Below are positions 36,680 through 47,486 of a stretch of DNA of 64,000 nt, in pieces. The notes under the pieces are model-generated. The model did no database searches, was not told the DNA's origin, and was given only the letters and a program-made list of their open reading frames with translations. Location of the stretch: positions 61,469-125,468 of the forward strand of contig NZ_SLXH01000008.1 in assembly GCF_004341365.1 (NCBI RefSeq), written 5' to 3'. The translations under genes were made by a program, and so were the position numbers. Source of the stretch: Simplicispira metamorpha (GTDB lineage: Bacteria; Pseudomonadota; Gammaproteobacteria; Burkholderiales; Burkholderiaceae_C). Position 1 is the stretch's first letter. Every line of letters starts with the position of its first letter.

Positions 36680-37362
36680 CAAACCCCTTCAGGGTGCGGA
36701 AACGGCACTCCCTCGGCACCCTCCACCCAGGCGGGCAGCTTGTGCATCACGCTGTGGAACAGTGGGCTGGATTGCCACTGCGCCAGCCAGGCTTGCAGGC
36801 GGGGCCAGGGCTGGCCTTCCCACCAGCCCGCATCTATGCCCGCAAACTGCCGCACGAAGGGGGCGATGGCCATGTCTGCCAGCGCCGTATGTGTGCCAAA
36901 CAAAAACGGCTGCCTGGTCAGTCGTTCTTCCAGCACCTGTAGCCAGGCCATGGCCTGTGCGCGGGCCAGGGTGGGGTCGGTATCGGGGTAGCGGTTGGGG
37001 TATTTGCAGCGGTCCAGCGCGTGCTTGAAGGGGCCATCGCACTGGGAAATCAGCGCCAGCATGTCGGCCAGCGTGCCTTCGGTGGGGGCCAGCCAGGCTT
37101 CGGGGTCGTGCCGTGCCAATGCCCAAAGCATGATGTCCAGGCTGTGCTCCAGCACCTGGCCGGGGGCGCCACCGGGCGTGGGCGGCAGCACCAGCACGGG
37201 CACCGTGCTTTGGGGCGATGCGTGCAGCAGGCTGGGTGGCTTGTTCCGCAGCACCACCTCGCGCAGTTCGCACTCCTGACCGCTGGCGGCCAGCGCCAAG
37301 CGCGCCCGCATGGCATAGGGGCAGCGGCGAAACGAATACAGAACGGGCAGGGCACTGCGCAT
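36679..37362 (-). CDS. Glutathione S-transferase family protein
   Basis: A 227-residue GST-fold protein: an N-terminal thioredoxin-like domain (LYSFRRCPYAMRARLAL, about 8-24) and a C-terminal helical domain (TALADMAIAPFVRQFAGID). Cys14 in RRCPYAMR could act as an omega/beta-type active residue, as in glutaredoxin-like GSTs. It is a single minus-strand gene, and no neighbour indicates a substrate. Confidence 0.88.
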   Translation of the reverse strand: MRSALPVLYSFRRCPYAMRARLALAASGQECELREVVLRNKPPSLLHASPQSTVPVLVLPPTPGGAPGQVLEHSLDIMLWALARHDPEAWLAPTEGTLADMLALISQCDGPFKHALDRCKYPNRYPDTDPTLARAQAMAWLQVLEERLTRQPFLFGTHTALADMAIAPFVRQFAGIDAGWWEGQPWPRLQAWLAQWQSSPLFHSVMHKLPAWVEGAEGVPFPHPEGV

Positions 37363-37458
37363 GGTGGGGTGGTTGCGTTGTTGGCCTTTGCCAGGTTGTG
37401 ACGGTTGTGGCTGGTTTGGGCTGGGCTTTGCTGGCTTTGGCCCGCGCGGTGACAGAAA

Positions 37459-38805
<1,347 letters not shown>

Positions 38806-38892
38806 GGGGCAGGGCAGGGCGTGGGGCGGTGGGGCAAATAACGTGAGGAGCGAATGATAAGTGCCCTCAGAACCGTGTCCGCACACAGGTTT

Positions 38893-39390
38893 TCATGGCG
38901 TGTTGGGTTGCAATTGCGCTGCGATGCGGTCACGCCAGTGCTCTGCGTCCTCCCTGCGGTCAAAACCGGACAGGTGCATGGGGCGCTCGCCCCGCACGGC
39001 CAGGCGCACCACGTAGTAGGGGCCGTCTTCAGAGGCCCGCTCCAGAACGTCTGGTGGTGCAAAACGGCCAAAGTCGATGGGCGTCTGGCGTGCGCCCCAG
39101 GGCCAGCGTGACGTGCGCAGTACCCGGCGCCGCCTGGTGTCGAATTGCAGTACCAGCACCCGCCCCAGTGCCAATGCCATGAACAGCAGCCCCATGGCGC
39201 TGCCCGCCAGCACACACGCCGCCGCCAGCAGCAGGTGCCACCAGGGCGTATCCAGGCTGGCGTGCAGCACAAACGGCACCGGGATCAGAAACATGCCCAG
39301 GCCCAGCACCCCTGCAAAAAGCCGCATGGCCACTGAAATGTGCTCCGCGTAGCGCAGCCCTTCGGGGCCTTCAACAAAGCCGCTGGCCAT
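38893..39390 (-). CDS. Small inner-membrane protein, DUF2244-like
   Basis: A 165-residue protein with two adjacent membrane segments (about 19-38 and 48-70) separated by a short loop, then a soluble domain of about 90 residues (LQFDTRRRRVLRTSRWPWGA ... YYVVRLAVRG). Size and layout fit DUF2244 membrane proteins, but I am not certain of the family and assign no function. MASGFVEGPEG is taken as the start although no Shine-Dalgarno is visible; the frame is open to 39468. It ends 87 bases upstream of argA on the same strand. Confidence 0.65.
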   Translation of the reverse strand: MASGFVEGPEGLRYAEHISVAMRLFAGVLGLGMFLIPVPFVLHASLDTPWWHLLLAAACVLAGSAMGLLFMALALGRVLVLQFDTRRRRVLRTSRWPWGARQTPIDFGRFAPPDVLERASEDGPYYVVRLAVRGERPMHLSGFDRREDAEHWRDRIAAQLQPNTP

Positions 39391-39524
39391 GGGTTTGTGT
39401 CGGAAGGAGGTGGAACATGCAGTGATTGTGTGGGGAATCCCTGCCTTGGCGGTGCAGGATGGCAGCAATGCAAAGCACCCCGGCAGCCCGTAGGCCAGGG
39501 CGGCGCTACGGATAATGCGGGCCT

Positions 39525-42500
39525 ATGCCTTCTTCAGATTCGCGTTTGCCCGATTCCTCCCGCGCGCCCACACCGACACCCGCCCCGCCGCCCGCGCCCC
39601 TGCGCATCCAGTTTCCAGAGTCCTTGCCCGTGTCGGGCAGGCGCCAGGAGATCATGGAGGCCATCACCCAGCACCAGGTCATCATCGTCTGCGGTGAAAC
39701 CGGCTCGGGCAAGACCACGCAGCTGCCCAAAATCGCCCTGGCCCTGGGCCGGGGCAAGTGCAACGCCAAGCCGGGCCAGAAAGGCCAGCTCATCGGCCAC
39801 ACCCAGCCCCGGCGCATTGCCGCCAGCAGCGTGGCCAAGCGCATCGCCGAAGAGCTGAACACGCCGCTGGGTGATGTGGTGGGCTACAAGGTGCGCTTCC
39901 AAGACCGCCTGAGTCGCGATGCCTCGGTCAAGCTGATGACCGACGGCATTTTGCTGGCCGAGACGCAGACCGACCCGCTGCTGAAAGCCTACGACACCAT
40001 CATCATTGACGAGGCCCACGAGCGCAGCCTGAACATCGATTTTTTGCTGGGCTATATCCGGCAAATCCTGCCGCGCCGGCCCGATCTGAAGGTCATCGTC
40101 ACCTCGGCCACCATCGATGCCGACCGCTTTGCCCGCCACTTTGCCAGCCTGCGCCCGGCGCCAGCCCGCGCCGGGGCCCAGGGCGAGGCCCCCGGCCATG
40201 AACTGGTGCCCGCGCCGGTCATCATGGTGTCGGGGCGCACCTTTCCGGTGGAGCAGCGCTGGCGTCCGTTTGAAGAAAGCCGCGATTACGGCCTGAACGA
40301 CGCCATTGCCGATGGCGTGGACGAACTGTGGCAGGGCAACGCCAGCGGCGACATCCTGATCTTCCTGCCCGGCGAGCGCGAAATCCGCGAAGCCGCCGAC
40401 CACCTGCGCAAGCACCTGGCCCACCACGCCGTCACCCGCAGCGCCGAGGTGCTGCCGCTGTTTGCCCGCCTGAGCCAGGCCGAGCAAGACCGCATTTTTG
40501 ACGGCCACACCGGGCGGCGCATCATTTTGGCCACCAACGTGGCCGAAACCTCGCTCACTGTGCCAGGCATCCGATACGTCATTGACGCAGGCACGGCGCG
40601 CGTCAAGCGCTACAGTTTGCGTAGCAAAGTAGAGCAGCTGCTGGTCGAGCCCATCAGCCAGGCGGCGGCCAACCAGCGCGCCGGGCGTTGTGGCCGCGTG
40701 GCCAACGGCATCTGCATTCGGCTGTACGACGAGCAGGATTTTGCGGGTCGCCCGCGCTTTACCGACCCGGAAATTTTGCGCAGCTCGCTGGCCGGGGTCA
40801 TCCTGCGCATGAAGTCGCTGCACCTGGGCGTGGTGGAAGACTTTCCGTTCATCGACGCGCCCTCGGGCCGCGCCATTGCCGACGGCTACCAACTGCTCAA
40901 CGAGCTGGGCGCGGTGGACGACAAGAACGAGCTGACGCCCATGGGCCGGGAGCTGTCCAAGCTGCCGCTGGACCCGCGCGTGGGCCGCATGATTCTGGAA
41001 GCGCGCGCGCGCGGCGCCCTGAACGAGGTGCTGGTGATTGCCAGCGCCCTGAGCCTGCAAGATGTGCGCGACCGCCCCATGGACGCGCAGCAGCAGGCCG
41101 ACCAGCAGCACGCCAAGTTCGATGACGACAAGAGCGAGTTCAGCGGCTACCTGACGCTGTGGAAATGGCTGCAAGAGGCGCGCGGCGGTGCCATGCCCAC
41201 CCTGGCCTCGGCGCGCGTGCAGCAGCAGCAAGCCCAGGCGCGGCGCAAGGGCGGGGCCGCGCAGCAGGCGTTTTTGCCGGTGGCGCAGCGCTCGGTGGTG
41301 GCGGCGGTGCAGCCTGCACCGGCCACAGCCAAAACGCCTGCGGGCCAGGCCGGCGCCGCTGGCCAGGTCGCGCCGGGGCGCCCGCCCGTTTCCGCTGTGA
41401 CCGCCGTTTCCGCCGTGGCCAGCGCGGCAGCCGTGCCCACGCACAAACTCAGCAACCGCCAGTACGAGCAACTGCTGCGGCAGAACTTCATCAACGTGCG
41501 CCGCGTGCGCGAGTGGCGCGATGTCCACAGCCAGCTCCTGACGGTGGTGGCCGAGCACGGCTGGGCGCTCAACCCGCAGCCCGCCAGCTATGAGCAACTG
41601 CACCTGTCCATGCTGGCCGGGCTGCTGGGCAACATCGGCTTCAAGCCCGAAGAGGAAGACGTGTACCTGGGCGCGCGCGGCATCAAGTTCCACCGCCACC
41701 CGGGCGCGCACCTGCGCAAAAAACCGGGGCGCTGGATTGTCTGCGCCGAGCTGGTGGAAACCACGCGCCTGTTTGGCCGGGGCATGGCCGCCATCGAACC
41801 GCAATGGCTGGAAGAAGTCGGCGCGCACCTGTTGAAGAAGCAACTGCTCGATCCGCACTGGGAGAAAAAAGCCGCCGAGGTGGTGGCCCTGGAGCGCGCC
41901 ACGCTGTACGGCCTGGTGGTGTACAGCGGGCGGCGCATGGGCTACGACAAGGTCGATCCGCACGCCGCGCGCGAGATGTTCATCCGCCAGGCGCTGGTGG
42001 CGGGCGATGTGCTGCCCGATTGGCACCAGCGCCTGCCGTTTCTGGCGGCCAACGAAAAGCTCATCGCCAAGGTCGAAGAGCTGGAGCACAAATCGCGCCG
42101 CCAGGACGTGCTGGTGGACGAAGAACTGATTTTTGCCTTCTACGACCAGCAGGTGCCGCAAGACATTTGCAATGGCCGCCATTTTGAGCAGTGGTACCGC
42201 ACCGAGAGCAAGGCGCGCCCGGACTTGCTCAAGCTCACGCGCGATGAGCTGATGCGCCACGAGGCCGCTGGCATCACCACCAGCGCGTTTCCACGCATGG
42301 TGCGCCTCGGGGGCGTGGACTGCGCGGCCAGCTACCTGCACCAGCCCGGCGATCCGCGCGACGGCCTGACGGTGACGGTGCCGCTGTTCGTGCTGAACCA
42401 GGTGCAGGAAGAGCGCTGCGAATGGCTGGTGCCGGGCATGCTGAAAGACAAAATCCAGGCGCTGCTCAAAAGCCTGCACCAGCGCCCGCGCAGCCGCTTT

Positions 42501-43802
42501 GTGCCCCTGCCCGACAGTGCTGCGCGGCTGGCCGCGCTGCTGGGCACGCCCGACCGCATCGGCCACACCGGGTTGGTCGATGCGCTGCTCAAGCAGGTGC
42601 GCGATGAAACCTCGCTGGACGTCAAGCGCGCCGATTTCAAGCTGGACATGGTGCCGCCGCATTTGTTCATGAACTTCCGTGTGGTGGATGAGCACGGGCG
42701 CCAGCTGGGCCACGGGCGCAACCTGGGCGCGCTCAAGGCCGAACTGGGCGCCAAGGCGCGCGGGGCCTTCCAGGCGCTGGCGGGGCTGAAACTGGGCGCC
42801 AATGTGCAGGCGGCGCAGCAGGCCACCGCTGCGCCCGACGCGGCTGACCATTCAAAGCCAAATCAGCCTCTGGCGCCTGCAGGGCGTGCGCAAGCAGCTA
42901 CTAAATCAGGAGCAAAAACGCCGCCGTCCACTGCCACCGCCGCCATGCCCGCCGACCAGCGCTACACCGCCTGGACGTTTGGCGAGCTGCCCGAGCTGAT
43001 GGAAATCGGCAAAGGCGCTCAGACGCTGATTGGCTTTCCGGCGCTGATTGACGCGGGCGATGCCGTCACCATCGAAGTGTTCGACGAGCCCGACGTGGCC
43101 GCCGCCAAACACCGCGCGGGCCTGCGCCGCCTGTGCGCGCTGCACATCAAGGATGCGCTCAAGTACCTGGAAAAAAACATCCCCGACCTGCAAAAAATGG
43201 CCGTGGCCTACATGCCGCTGGGCACCCAAGAAGAGCTGCGCCAGCAGATTCTGGACGTGGCCATGGACCGCGCCTTTTTGCTCGACCCGCTGCCGACCAA
43301 CGCACAAGACTTCGAGCGCCGCGTGCAGGAAGGGCGTGGCCGCCTGACGCTGATTGCCAACGAGGTGGCGCGCCTGGCCGCCACCATCTTGACCGAGTAC
43401 GCCGTGGCCGCGCGCAAGATCAAAGACACCAAAAGCGCCCCCGACGCCACGGCAGACGCGCTGGCGCAGTTGCAGCGCCTGGTGCCGAAAAACTTCCTCA
43501 CCGCCGCCCCCTGGCCGCAGCTGGCGCACTTTGCCCGCTACCTGAAAGCCATCACCGCGCGGCTGGACAAACTGCGCGCCGACCCCGCCCGCGACGCCGC
43601 AAAGCTGGCCGAACTGCGCCCGCAAGAGCAGCGCTACTGGCGCCTGGTGGCCGAGCGCAAAGGCCAGGTGGACGCCCGCATGCAGGAGCTGCGCTGGCTG
43701 CTGGAGGAGCTGCGCGTGAGCTTCTTCGCCCAAGAGCTGCGCACGCCCCAGCCCGTGAGCACCAAGCGCCTGGACAAGCTGTGGGGGCAGATCAACAGTT
43801 GA
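39525..43802 (+). CDS. hrpA: ATP-dependent RNA helicase HrpA
   Basis: A 1425-residue DEAH-box helicase. Walker A GETGSGKTTQLPK (about 65-77), DEAH box IIIDEAHERSLN, motif III SATID, motif VI NQRAGRCGR, then the HA2/OB regions and a long HrpA-specific C-terminal half. E. coli HrpA (about 1300 residues) is linked to mRNA processing and rescue of stalled ribosomes. The extra length comes from two Ala/Gln/Pro-rich inserts, one at about 565-645 and one at about 1090-1145, the latter containing an in-frame dispersed repeat (42846-42915). The start at 39525 is the first ATG of the frame. Confidence 0.94.
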   Translation: MPSSDSRLPDSSRAPTPTPAPPPAPLRIQFPESLPVSGRRQEIMEAITQHQVIIVCGETGSGKTTQLPKIALALGRGKCNAKPGQKGQLIGHTQPRRIAASSVAKRIAEELNTPLGDVVGYKVRFQDRLSRDASVKLMTDGILLAETQTDPLLKAYDTIIIDEAHERSLNIDFLLGYIRQILPRRPDLKVIVTSATIDADRFARHFASLRPAPARAGAQGEAPGHELVPAPVIMVSGRTFPVEQRWRPFEESRDYGLNDAIADGVDELWQGNASGDILIFLPGEREIREAADHLRKHLAHHAVTRSAEVLPLFARLSQAEQDRIFDGHTGRRIILATNVAETSLTVPGIRYVIDAGTARVKRYSLRSKVEQLLVEPISQAAANQRAGRCGRVANGICIRLYDEQDFAGRPRFTDPEILRSSLAGVILRMKSLHLGVVEDFPFIDAPSGRAIADGYQLLNELGAVDDKNELTPMGRELSKLPLDPRVGRMILEARARGALNEVLVIASALSLQDVRDRPMDAQQQADQQHAKFDDDKSEFSGYLTLWKWLQEARGGAMPTLASARVQQQQAQARRKGGAAQQAFLPVAQRSVVAAVQPAPATAKTPAGQAGAAGQVAPGRPPVSAVTAVSAVASAAAVPTHKLSNRQYEQLLRQNFINVRRVREWRDVHSQLLTVVAEHGWALNPQPASYEQLHLSMLAGLLGNIGFKPEEEDVYLGARGIKFHRHPGAHLRKKPGRWIVCAELVETTRLFGRGMAAIEPQWLEEVGAHLLKKQLLDPHWEKKAAEVVALERATLYGLVVYSGRRMGYDKVDPHAAREMFIRQALVAGDVLPDWHQRLPFLAANEKLIAKVEELEHKSRRQDVLVDEELIFAFYDQQVPQDICNGRHFEQWYRTESKARPDLLKLTRDELMRHEAAGITTSAFPRMVRLGGVDCAASYLHQPGDPRDGLTVTVPLFVLNQVQEERCEWLVPGMLKDKIQALLKSLHQRPRSRFVPLPDSAARLAALLGTPDRIGHTGLVDALLKQVRDETSLDVKRADFKLDMVPPHLFMNFRVVDEHGRQLGHGRNLGALKAELGAKARGAFQALAGLKLGANVQAAQQATAAPDAADHSKPNQPLAPAGRAQAATKSGAKTPPSTATAAMPADQRYTAWTFGELPELMEIGKGAQTLIGFPALIDAGDAVTIEVFDEPDVAAAKHRAGLRRLCALHIKDALKYLEKNIPDLQKMAVAYMPLGTQEELRQQILDVAMDRAFLLDPLPTNAQDFERRVQEGRGRLTLIANEVARLAATILTEYAVAARKIKDTKSAPDATADALAQLQRLVPKNFLTAAPWPQLAHFARYLKAITARLDKLRADPARDAAKLAELRPQEQRYWRLVAERKGQVDARMQELRWLLEELRVSFFAQELRTPQPVSTKRLDKLWGQINS
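42846..42915 (-). repeat. Dispersed repeat inside hrpA
   Basis: On the minus strand, CTGATTTAGTAGCTGCTTGC, then GCACGCCCTGCAGGCGCCAG and AGGCTGATTTGGC follow the family pattern. It is translated in frame as part of an Ala/Gln-rich insert that appears disordered. Confidence 0.75.
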
Positions 43803-43851
43803 GGGGGTTGCATCGCCGTGGCAGTGCAACGCAGGTGCGTAGATGCTTCCA

Positions 43852-43870
43852 AATAAAAGTTATTCTCATC
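43852..43870 (-). promoter_or_regulatory. Fur-like box overlapping a -10 element
   Basis: On the minus strand GATGAGAATAACTTTTATT resembles the 19-bp Fur consensus, with one strong half (TGAGAAT) and one weaker half. TATACT at 43871-43876 is a good -10 for the downstream gene, so bound Fur would block it. Confidence 0.55.
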
Positions 43871-43908
43871 TATACTGCCCTGGAACTTGACTGCAATGGC
43901 CCGTCCCC

Positions 43909-44316
43909 ATGTCCACTTCCAGCCCTTTTGCCGATACTTTGCCTGCCGAGCACGTTGCCGTGTGCCGCACGTATGCGGCGGTGCAAGAGCGTTGCAGCCG
44001 CCTGATTGCGCAGCAGCAGGCTGAAATAGCGCATTTGCAGGCGCAGGTGGTTCGCCTGCGGGCGGCTGCCATCGTGCGGGTGTCGGCGCTGGCATTTGTC
44101 CGTGCCGACCTTGCGCTGCTGTCTGGCACGCTGGCGCGGTGGCAGGCCAGCATGGCGGCGGCAGACAGCGTGATTTGCCAGACGGGTTGCCTCAGTCACG
44201 GTGCCTATTGGCGTGACAACGAGCAATGCCGGCGCACCGGCAAAGCCTGCACCGTACCGGATGCGCCAGTGACCACGCATCTGACAGAAAAAACAGGCTC
44301 TGACCCTTGCCAGTAA
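43909..44316 (+). CDS. Short DUF2325-like cysteine-rich protein
   Basis: A 135-residue protein: a helical, coiled-coil-like N-terminal part (about 20-85, LIAQQQAEIAHLQAQVVRLR) and a C-terminal motif VICQTGCLSHGAYWRDNEQC with Cys at 90, 94, 107 and 114. That motif is what I recall as the end of DUF2325 domains, which in full form also carry an upstream GG...H...HHDGG segment that is absent here. With the Fur-like promoter it is probably iron-regulated and metal-related (inference). A truncated remnant still expressed is the alternative. Confidence 0.7.
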   Translation: MSTSSPFADTLPAEHVAVCRTYAAVQERCSRLIAQQQAEIAHLQAQVVRLRAAAIVRVSALAFVRADLALLSGTLARWQASMAAADSVICQTGCLSHGAYWRDNEQCRRTGKACTVPDAPVTTHLTEKTGSDPCQ

Positions 44317-44345
44317 AGCGCGAGCAGCTATCAAAATAAATAAAA
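44316..44345 (-). repeat. Half copy of the dispersed repeat
   Basis: Minus-strand TTTATTTTGATAGCTGCTCG, the outer half only, lies between the converging DUF2325-like gene and the mhpC terminator. Confidence 0.6.
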
Positions 44346-44347
44346 AA

Positions 44348-44364
44348 AACCCGCCGAGGCGGGT
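44348..44364 (-). terminator. Terminator of the mhp operon
   Basis: ACCCGCC / GGCGGGT arms form a tight hairpin followed on the minus strand by TTTTTTTTATTTATTTT, about 105 bases after the mhpC stop. Confidence 0.85.
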
Positions 44365-44470
44365 GGGGGTGCAGCCGGTGGGGTAGCCCACAGGCGCACC
44401 GCTGGCTCTGGCATGGGCGCTGGGGCCGGGCGCGTACCCGGCACGGCCAGCGCGCCCAGTGCGTTGGCGC

Positions 44471-45340
44471 TCAGTGCGCCAAAAAGTCCAGCACCATGCG
44501 GTTGAACTTGTCGGCGTGCTCCCACTGCGCCCAGTGGCCGCAGCGGCTGAACACGTGCAGCTCGGCGTTGGGCAGGCCCCACACCAGGCGCAGGCCCACG
44601 TCCAGGGGCACAAAGCGGTCGTCGCGGCCCCAGATGACCAGCGTCTGCGCCGTGACTTCGCCCAGGCGGTGGCCGTAATCGGGGAACTGCTTGGGGTTGG
44701 CCGTGCTGCTTTTGACGAAATTTTCCAGGTGGTCGCGGCGCGCCAGCATGTTGTCCAGGCGCGCTTGGTACAGCGCGTCGGTCAGGCTGCTGGCGTCGTA
44801 GACAAACACATTCATCATGCGCTTGAGGTTCTCGATGCTGGGGTCGCGGTAGAGCGCGCCAATCAGCTTGATGCCCTCGGTGGGCATGGGCACAAACTGG
44901 CTGGGGCCGCCGGTGCCGCCGCCCATCAGGATCAGCTTGCCCACGCGGGTGGGGTGGGCCAGTGCAAAGGCCACGGTGCTGTGCGCGCCCATGGAGTTGC
45001 CGATGATGTGGACTTTGTCCAGACCGATGGCGTCCATCAGGCCCTTCAGCGCGCGGGCGTTCAGGTCGGAGCGCGAGCCGGTGTTGACGATGGGGTCGCT
45101 TTTGCTCCAGCCGGGGCAGTCCAGCAGGATGACGCGGTAGCCCGCCGCCACCAGGGGCTCGATGTTGCGGTTGAAGTTGGCCCAGCCGCTGGCGCCGGGG
45201 CCCGAGCCGTGCAGCATGACCACGGTTTCGGCGCCTTGGCCGATGTCGTTGTAGTGCAGTTGCAGGTTCAGGTCGCCTTCCTGGATGCGGACAAATCGGC
45301 TGGTGGCGGCTTCGGTCAGGGCGGGGGTGGAGTCGGTCAT
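44471..45340 (-). CDS. mhpC: 2-hydroxy-6-oxonona-2,4-dienedioate hydrolase
   Basis: A C-C bond hydrolase that splits the ring-cleavage product of 2,3-dihydroxyphenylpropionate into succinate and 2-hydroxypenta-2,4-dienoate. The 289-residue alpha/beta hydrolase has the nucleophile Ser116 in IIGNSMGAH, the oxyanion motif [12 protein letters not shown], Asp in GRDDRFVP and His in [10 protein letters not shown]. Start [10 protein letters not shown] (45340); the frame open far upstream is a shadow of mhpE. Unlike in E. coli (mhpABCDFE), it is last in the cluster, 125 bases after mhpE with a dispersed repeat in the gap. Confidence 0.92.
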   Translation of the reverse strand: MTDSTPALTEAATSRFVRIQEGDLNLQLHYNDIGQGAETVVMLHGSGPGASGWANFNRNIEPLVAAGYRVILLDCPGWSKSDPIVNTGSRSDLNARALKGLMDAIGLDKVHIIGNSMGAHSTVAFALAHPTRVGKLILMGGGTGGPSQFVPMPTEGIKLIGALYRDPSIENLKRMMNVFVYDASSLTDALYQARLDNMLARRDHLENFVKSSTANPKQFPDYGHRLGEVTAQTLVIWGRDDRFVPLDVGLRLVWGLPNAELHVFSRCGHWAQWEHADKFNRMVLDFLAH

Positions 45341-45359
45341 GGTGTGTGTCGGGTGGGTG

Positions 45360-45424
45360 GTGCTATTAAATAAATAGCTGGTAGCGCTTGCTGCGCAAGG
45401 GCTGGAGGCTATTTTGGCCTGAAC
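45360..45424 (+). repeat. Dispersed palindromic repeat between mhpE and mhpC
   Basis: TGCTATTAAATAAATAGCTG, then GTAGCGCTTGCTGCGCAAGG and GCTGGAGGCTATTTTGGCC. The inner arms pair as a hairpin. It lies inside the mhp transcription unit, where a hairpin could protect or trim the message. Confidence 0.8.
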
Positions 45425-45465
45425 TGAAGGGCTGGGTGCGCGTTGGCGTACGCCAGCCCCGGCAA

Positions 45466-46521
45466 TCAGCCTGCCTCGCTCATCACGGGCATGGCGTGTA
45501 TGCGCTCGTGCTCCTGGGCCTTGAGCAAGTCCAGGGCCACGTCCACGATCATGTCCTCCTGACCGCCCACCATGCGCCGCTTGCCCAGCTCCACCAGAAT
45601 GTCCACGGCTTTGAGACCGTATTTCTGGGCCGCCACTTCGCTGTGGCGCAGGAAGCTGCTGTACACCCCGGCGTAGCCCAGCGCCAGTGTCTCGCGGTCC
45701 ACGCGCACGGGGCGGTCTTGCAGCGGGCGCACGATGTCGTCGGCGGCGTCCATCAGCCGGTACAGGTCGGTGCCGTGGTTCCAGCCCATGCGGTCGGCGG
45801 CGGCAATGAACACTTCCAGCGGCGCATTGCCCGCGCCCGCGCCCATACCCGCCAGGCTGGCGTCCACGCGGTCGCAGCCTTCTTCCACGGCCACGATGGA
45901 GTTGGCCACGCCCAGGCTCAGGTTGTGGTGGGCGTGCATGCCGGTTTGCGTCTCGGGCTTGAGCACGTCCTTGAAGGCACGGAAGCGATCGCGCACGTCG
46001 TTCATGGACAGCGCGCCGCCCGAATCGACCACGTAGCACACGGTGGCGCCGTAGCTTTCCATGAGCTTGGCCTGCTGGGCCAGGCCCTGGGGCGTTTGCA
46101 TGTGGCTCATCATCAGAAAGCCCACGGCTTCCATGCCCAGGTGGCGGGCGTATTCGATGTGCTGGCGGCTGATGTCGGCTTCGGTGCAGTGGGTGGCCAC
46201 GCGCACGATGCGCGCGCCCGCGTCGTAGGCGGCTTTGAGGTCGTGCACGGTGCCGATACCGGGCAGCAGCAGCGTGGCGATTTTGGCGTGCTGGACCACG
46301 CTGGCCACGGCCTCGATCCACTCCACGTCGGTGTGGGCGCCAAAGCCGTAGTTGAAGCTGCCGCCTTGCAGACCGTCGCCGTGGGCCACTTCGATGGAGT
46401 CGACCTTGGCATCGTCCAGCGCCTTGGCAATTTGCTTGGCCTGCGCCACGCTGTACTGGTGGCGGATGGCGTGGCTGCCGTCGCGCAGGGTCACGTCGGA
46501 AATGTAGATTTTCTTGTCCAT
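45466..46521 (-). CDS. mhpE: 4-hydroxy-2-oxovalerate aldolase
   Basis: Splits 4-hydroxy-2-oxopentanoate into pyruvate and acetaldehyde. The 351-residue HMGL-like TIM barrel shows the metal/catalytic start motif [15 protein letters not shown] (about 9-23) and [13 protein letters not shown]. It forms a channelling complex with the acetaldehyde dehydrogenase encoded just upstream (10-base gap), which keeps toxic acetaldehyde enclosed. Confidence 0.96.
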   Translation of the reverse strand: MDKKIYISDVTLRDGSHAIRHQYSVAQAKQIAKALDDAKVDSIEVAHGDGLQGGSFNYGFGAHTDVEWIEAVASVVQHAKIATLLLPGIGTVHDLKAAYDAGARIVRVATHCTEADISRQHIEYARHLGMEAVGFLMMSHMQTPQGLAQQAKLMESYGATVCYVVDSGGALSMNDVRDRFRAFKDVLKPETQTGMHAHHNLSLGVANSIVAVEEGCDRVDASLAGMGAGAGNAPLEVFIAAADRMGWNHGTDLYRLMDAADDIVRPLQDRPVRVDRETLALGYAGVYSSFLRHSEVAAQKYGLKAVDILVELGKRRMVGGQEDMIVDVALDLLKAQEHERIHAMPVMSEAG

Positions 46522-46531
46522 GGTGCGCTCC

Positions 46532-47473
46532 TCAGGCGGTGGCTGCGGCCAGCATGCGCTGGGCCATGTGCTCGGCGGTGCGCAGGCCCGCGCTGGTCAT
46601 GATGTCCAGGTTGCCGGCGTAGGCGGGCAGGTAGTGGGCTGCGCCCTCGACTTCCAGGAAGATCGAGGTCTTGAGGCCGCTCAGGTTCTTGCCCACGCCA
46701 GGAATGTGCAGGCCCTCCAGGCGGTCGAACTGCACTTTTTGCTTCAGGCGGTAGCCGGGCACGTAGGCCTGCACGTCGGCGGCCATGCGCTCTACCGAGG
46801 CGGCAATGGCGGCTTCGTCGGCCAGGTCGGACAGCGTATAGACCGTGTCGCGCATGATCAGCGGCGGCTCGGCCGGGTTGAGCACGATGATGGCTTTGCC
46901 CTTGGCAGCGCCGCCCACCACTTCGATGGCCTTGGAGGTGGTTTCGGTGAACTCGTCGATGTTGGCGCGTGTGCCAGGGCCTGCGCTTTTGCTGGAGATG
47001 CTGGCCACGATTTCGCCGTAGTGCACCTTGGCCACGCGCGAGACGGCTGCCACCATGGGGATGGTGGCCTGGCCGCCGCAGGTGACCATGTTGACGTTGG
47101 GCGCGTCCAGGTGGGCCTGGCCGTTGACCACGGGGATGCAGTACGGGCCGATGGCCGCAGGCGTGAGGTCGATCATGCGGATGCCGGGTTTGAGTGCGCG
47201 CAGCAAGGCGTCGTTCTGCACATGGGCACTGGCGCTGGTGGCGTCGAACACGAAGTCGATGTCTTTGAACACGTCCATGCGCGTCAGGCCCTGCACGCCT
47301 TCGTGCGTGGTGGCAACGCCCATGCGGGCGGCGCGCGCTAAGCCGTCGGAAGCCGGGTCGATGCCCACCATGGCGCCCATTTCGATGTGCTGGCCGTGGC
47401 GCAGAATCTTGATCATCAAGTCCGTGCCAATGTTGCCGCTGCCAATGATGGCAGCCTTGAGTTTGCGGGTCAT
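46532..47473 (-). CDS. mhpF: Acetaldehyde dehydrogenase (acetylating)
   Basis: Converts acetaldehyde, NAD+ and CoA to acetyl-CoA and NADH. The 313-residue protein has the nucleotide-binding [11 protein letters not shown] (10-20) and the catalytic Cys132 in [10 protein letters not shown], the position known for DmpF-type enzymes. It lies between the TTT-type binding-protein gene and mhpE and is the partner subunit of MhpE. Confidence 0.96.
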   Translation of the reverse strand: MTRKLKAAIIGSGNIGTDLMIKILRHGQHIEMGAMVGIDPASDGLARAARMGVATTHEGVQGLTRMDVFKDIDFVFDATSASAHVQNDALLRALKPGIRMIDLTPAAIGPYCIPVVNGQAHLDAPNVNMVTCGGQATIPMVAAVSRVAKVHYGEIVASISSKSAGPGTRANIDEFTETTSKAIEVVGGAAKGKAIIVLNPAEPPLIMRDTVYTLSDLADEAAIAASVERMAADVQAYVPGYRLKQKVQFDRLEGLHIPGVGKNLSGLKTSIFLEVEGAAHYLPAYAGNLDIMTSAGLRTAEHMAQRMLAAATA

Positions 47474-47486
47474 GCTGGGGGTACTT

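Noticed and set aside
45341..46321. 616-codon version of MhpC
   Set aside because: The N-terminal 327 codons are an out-of-frame reading of mhpE. The conserved hydrolase starts at 45340.
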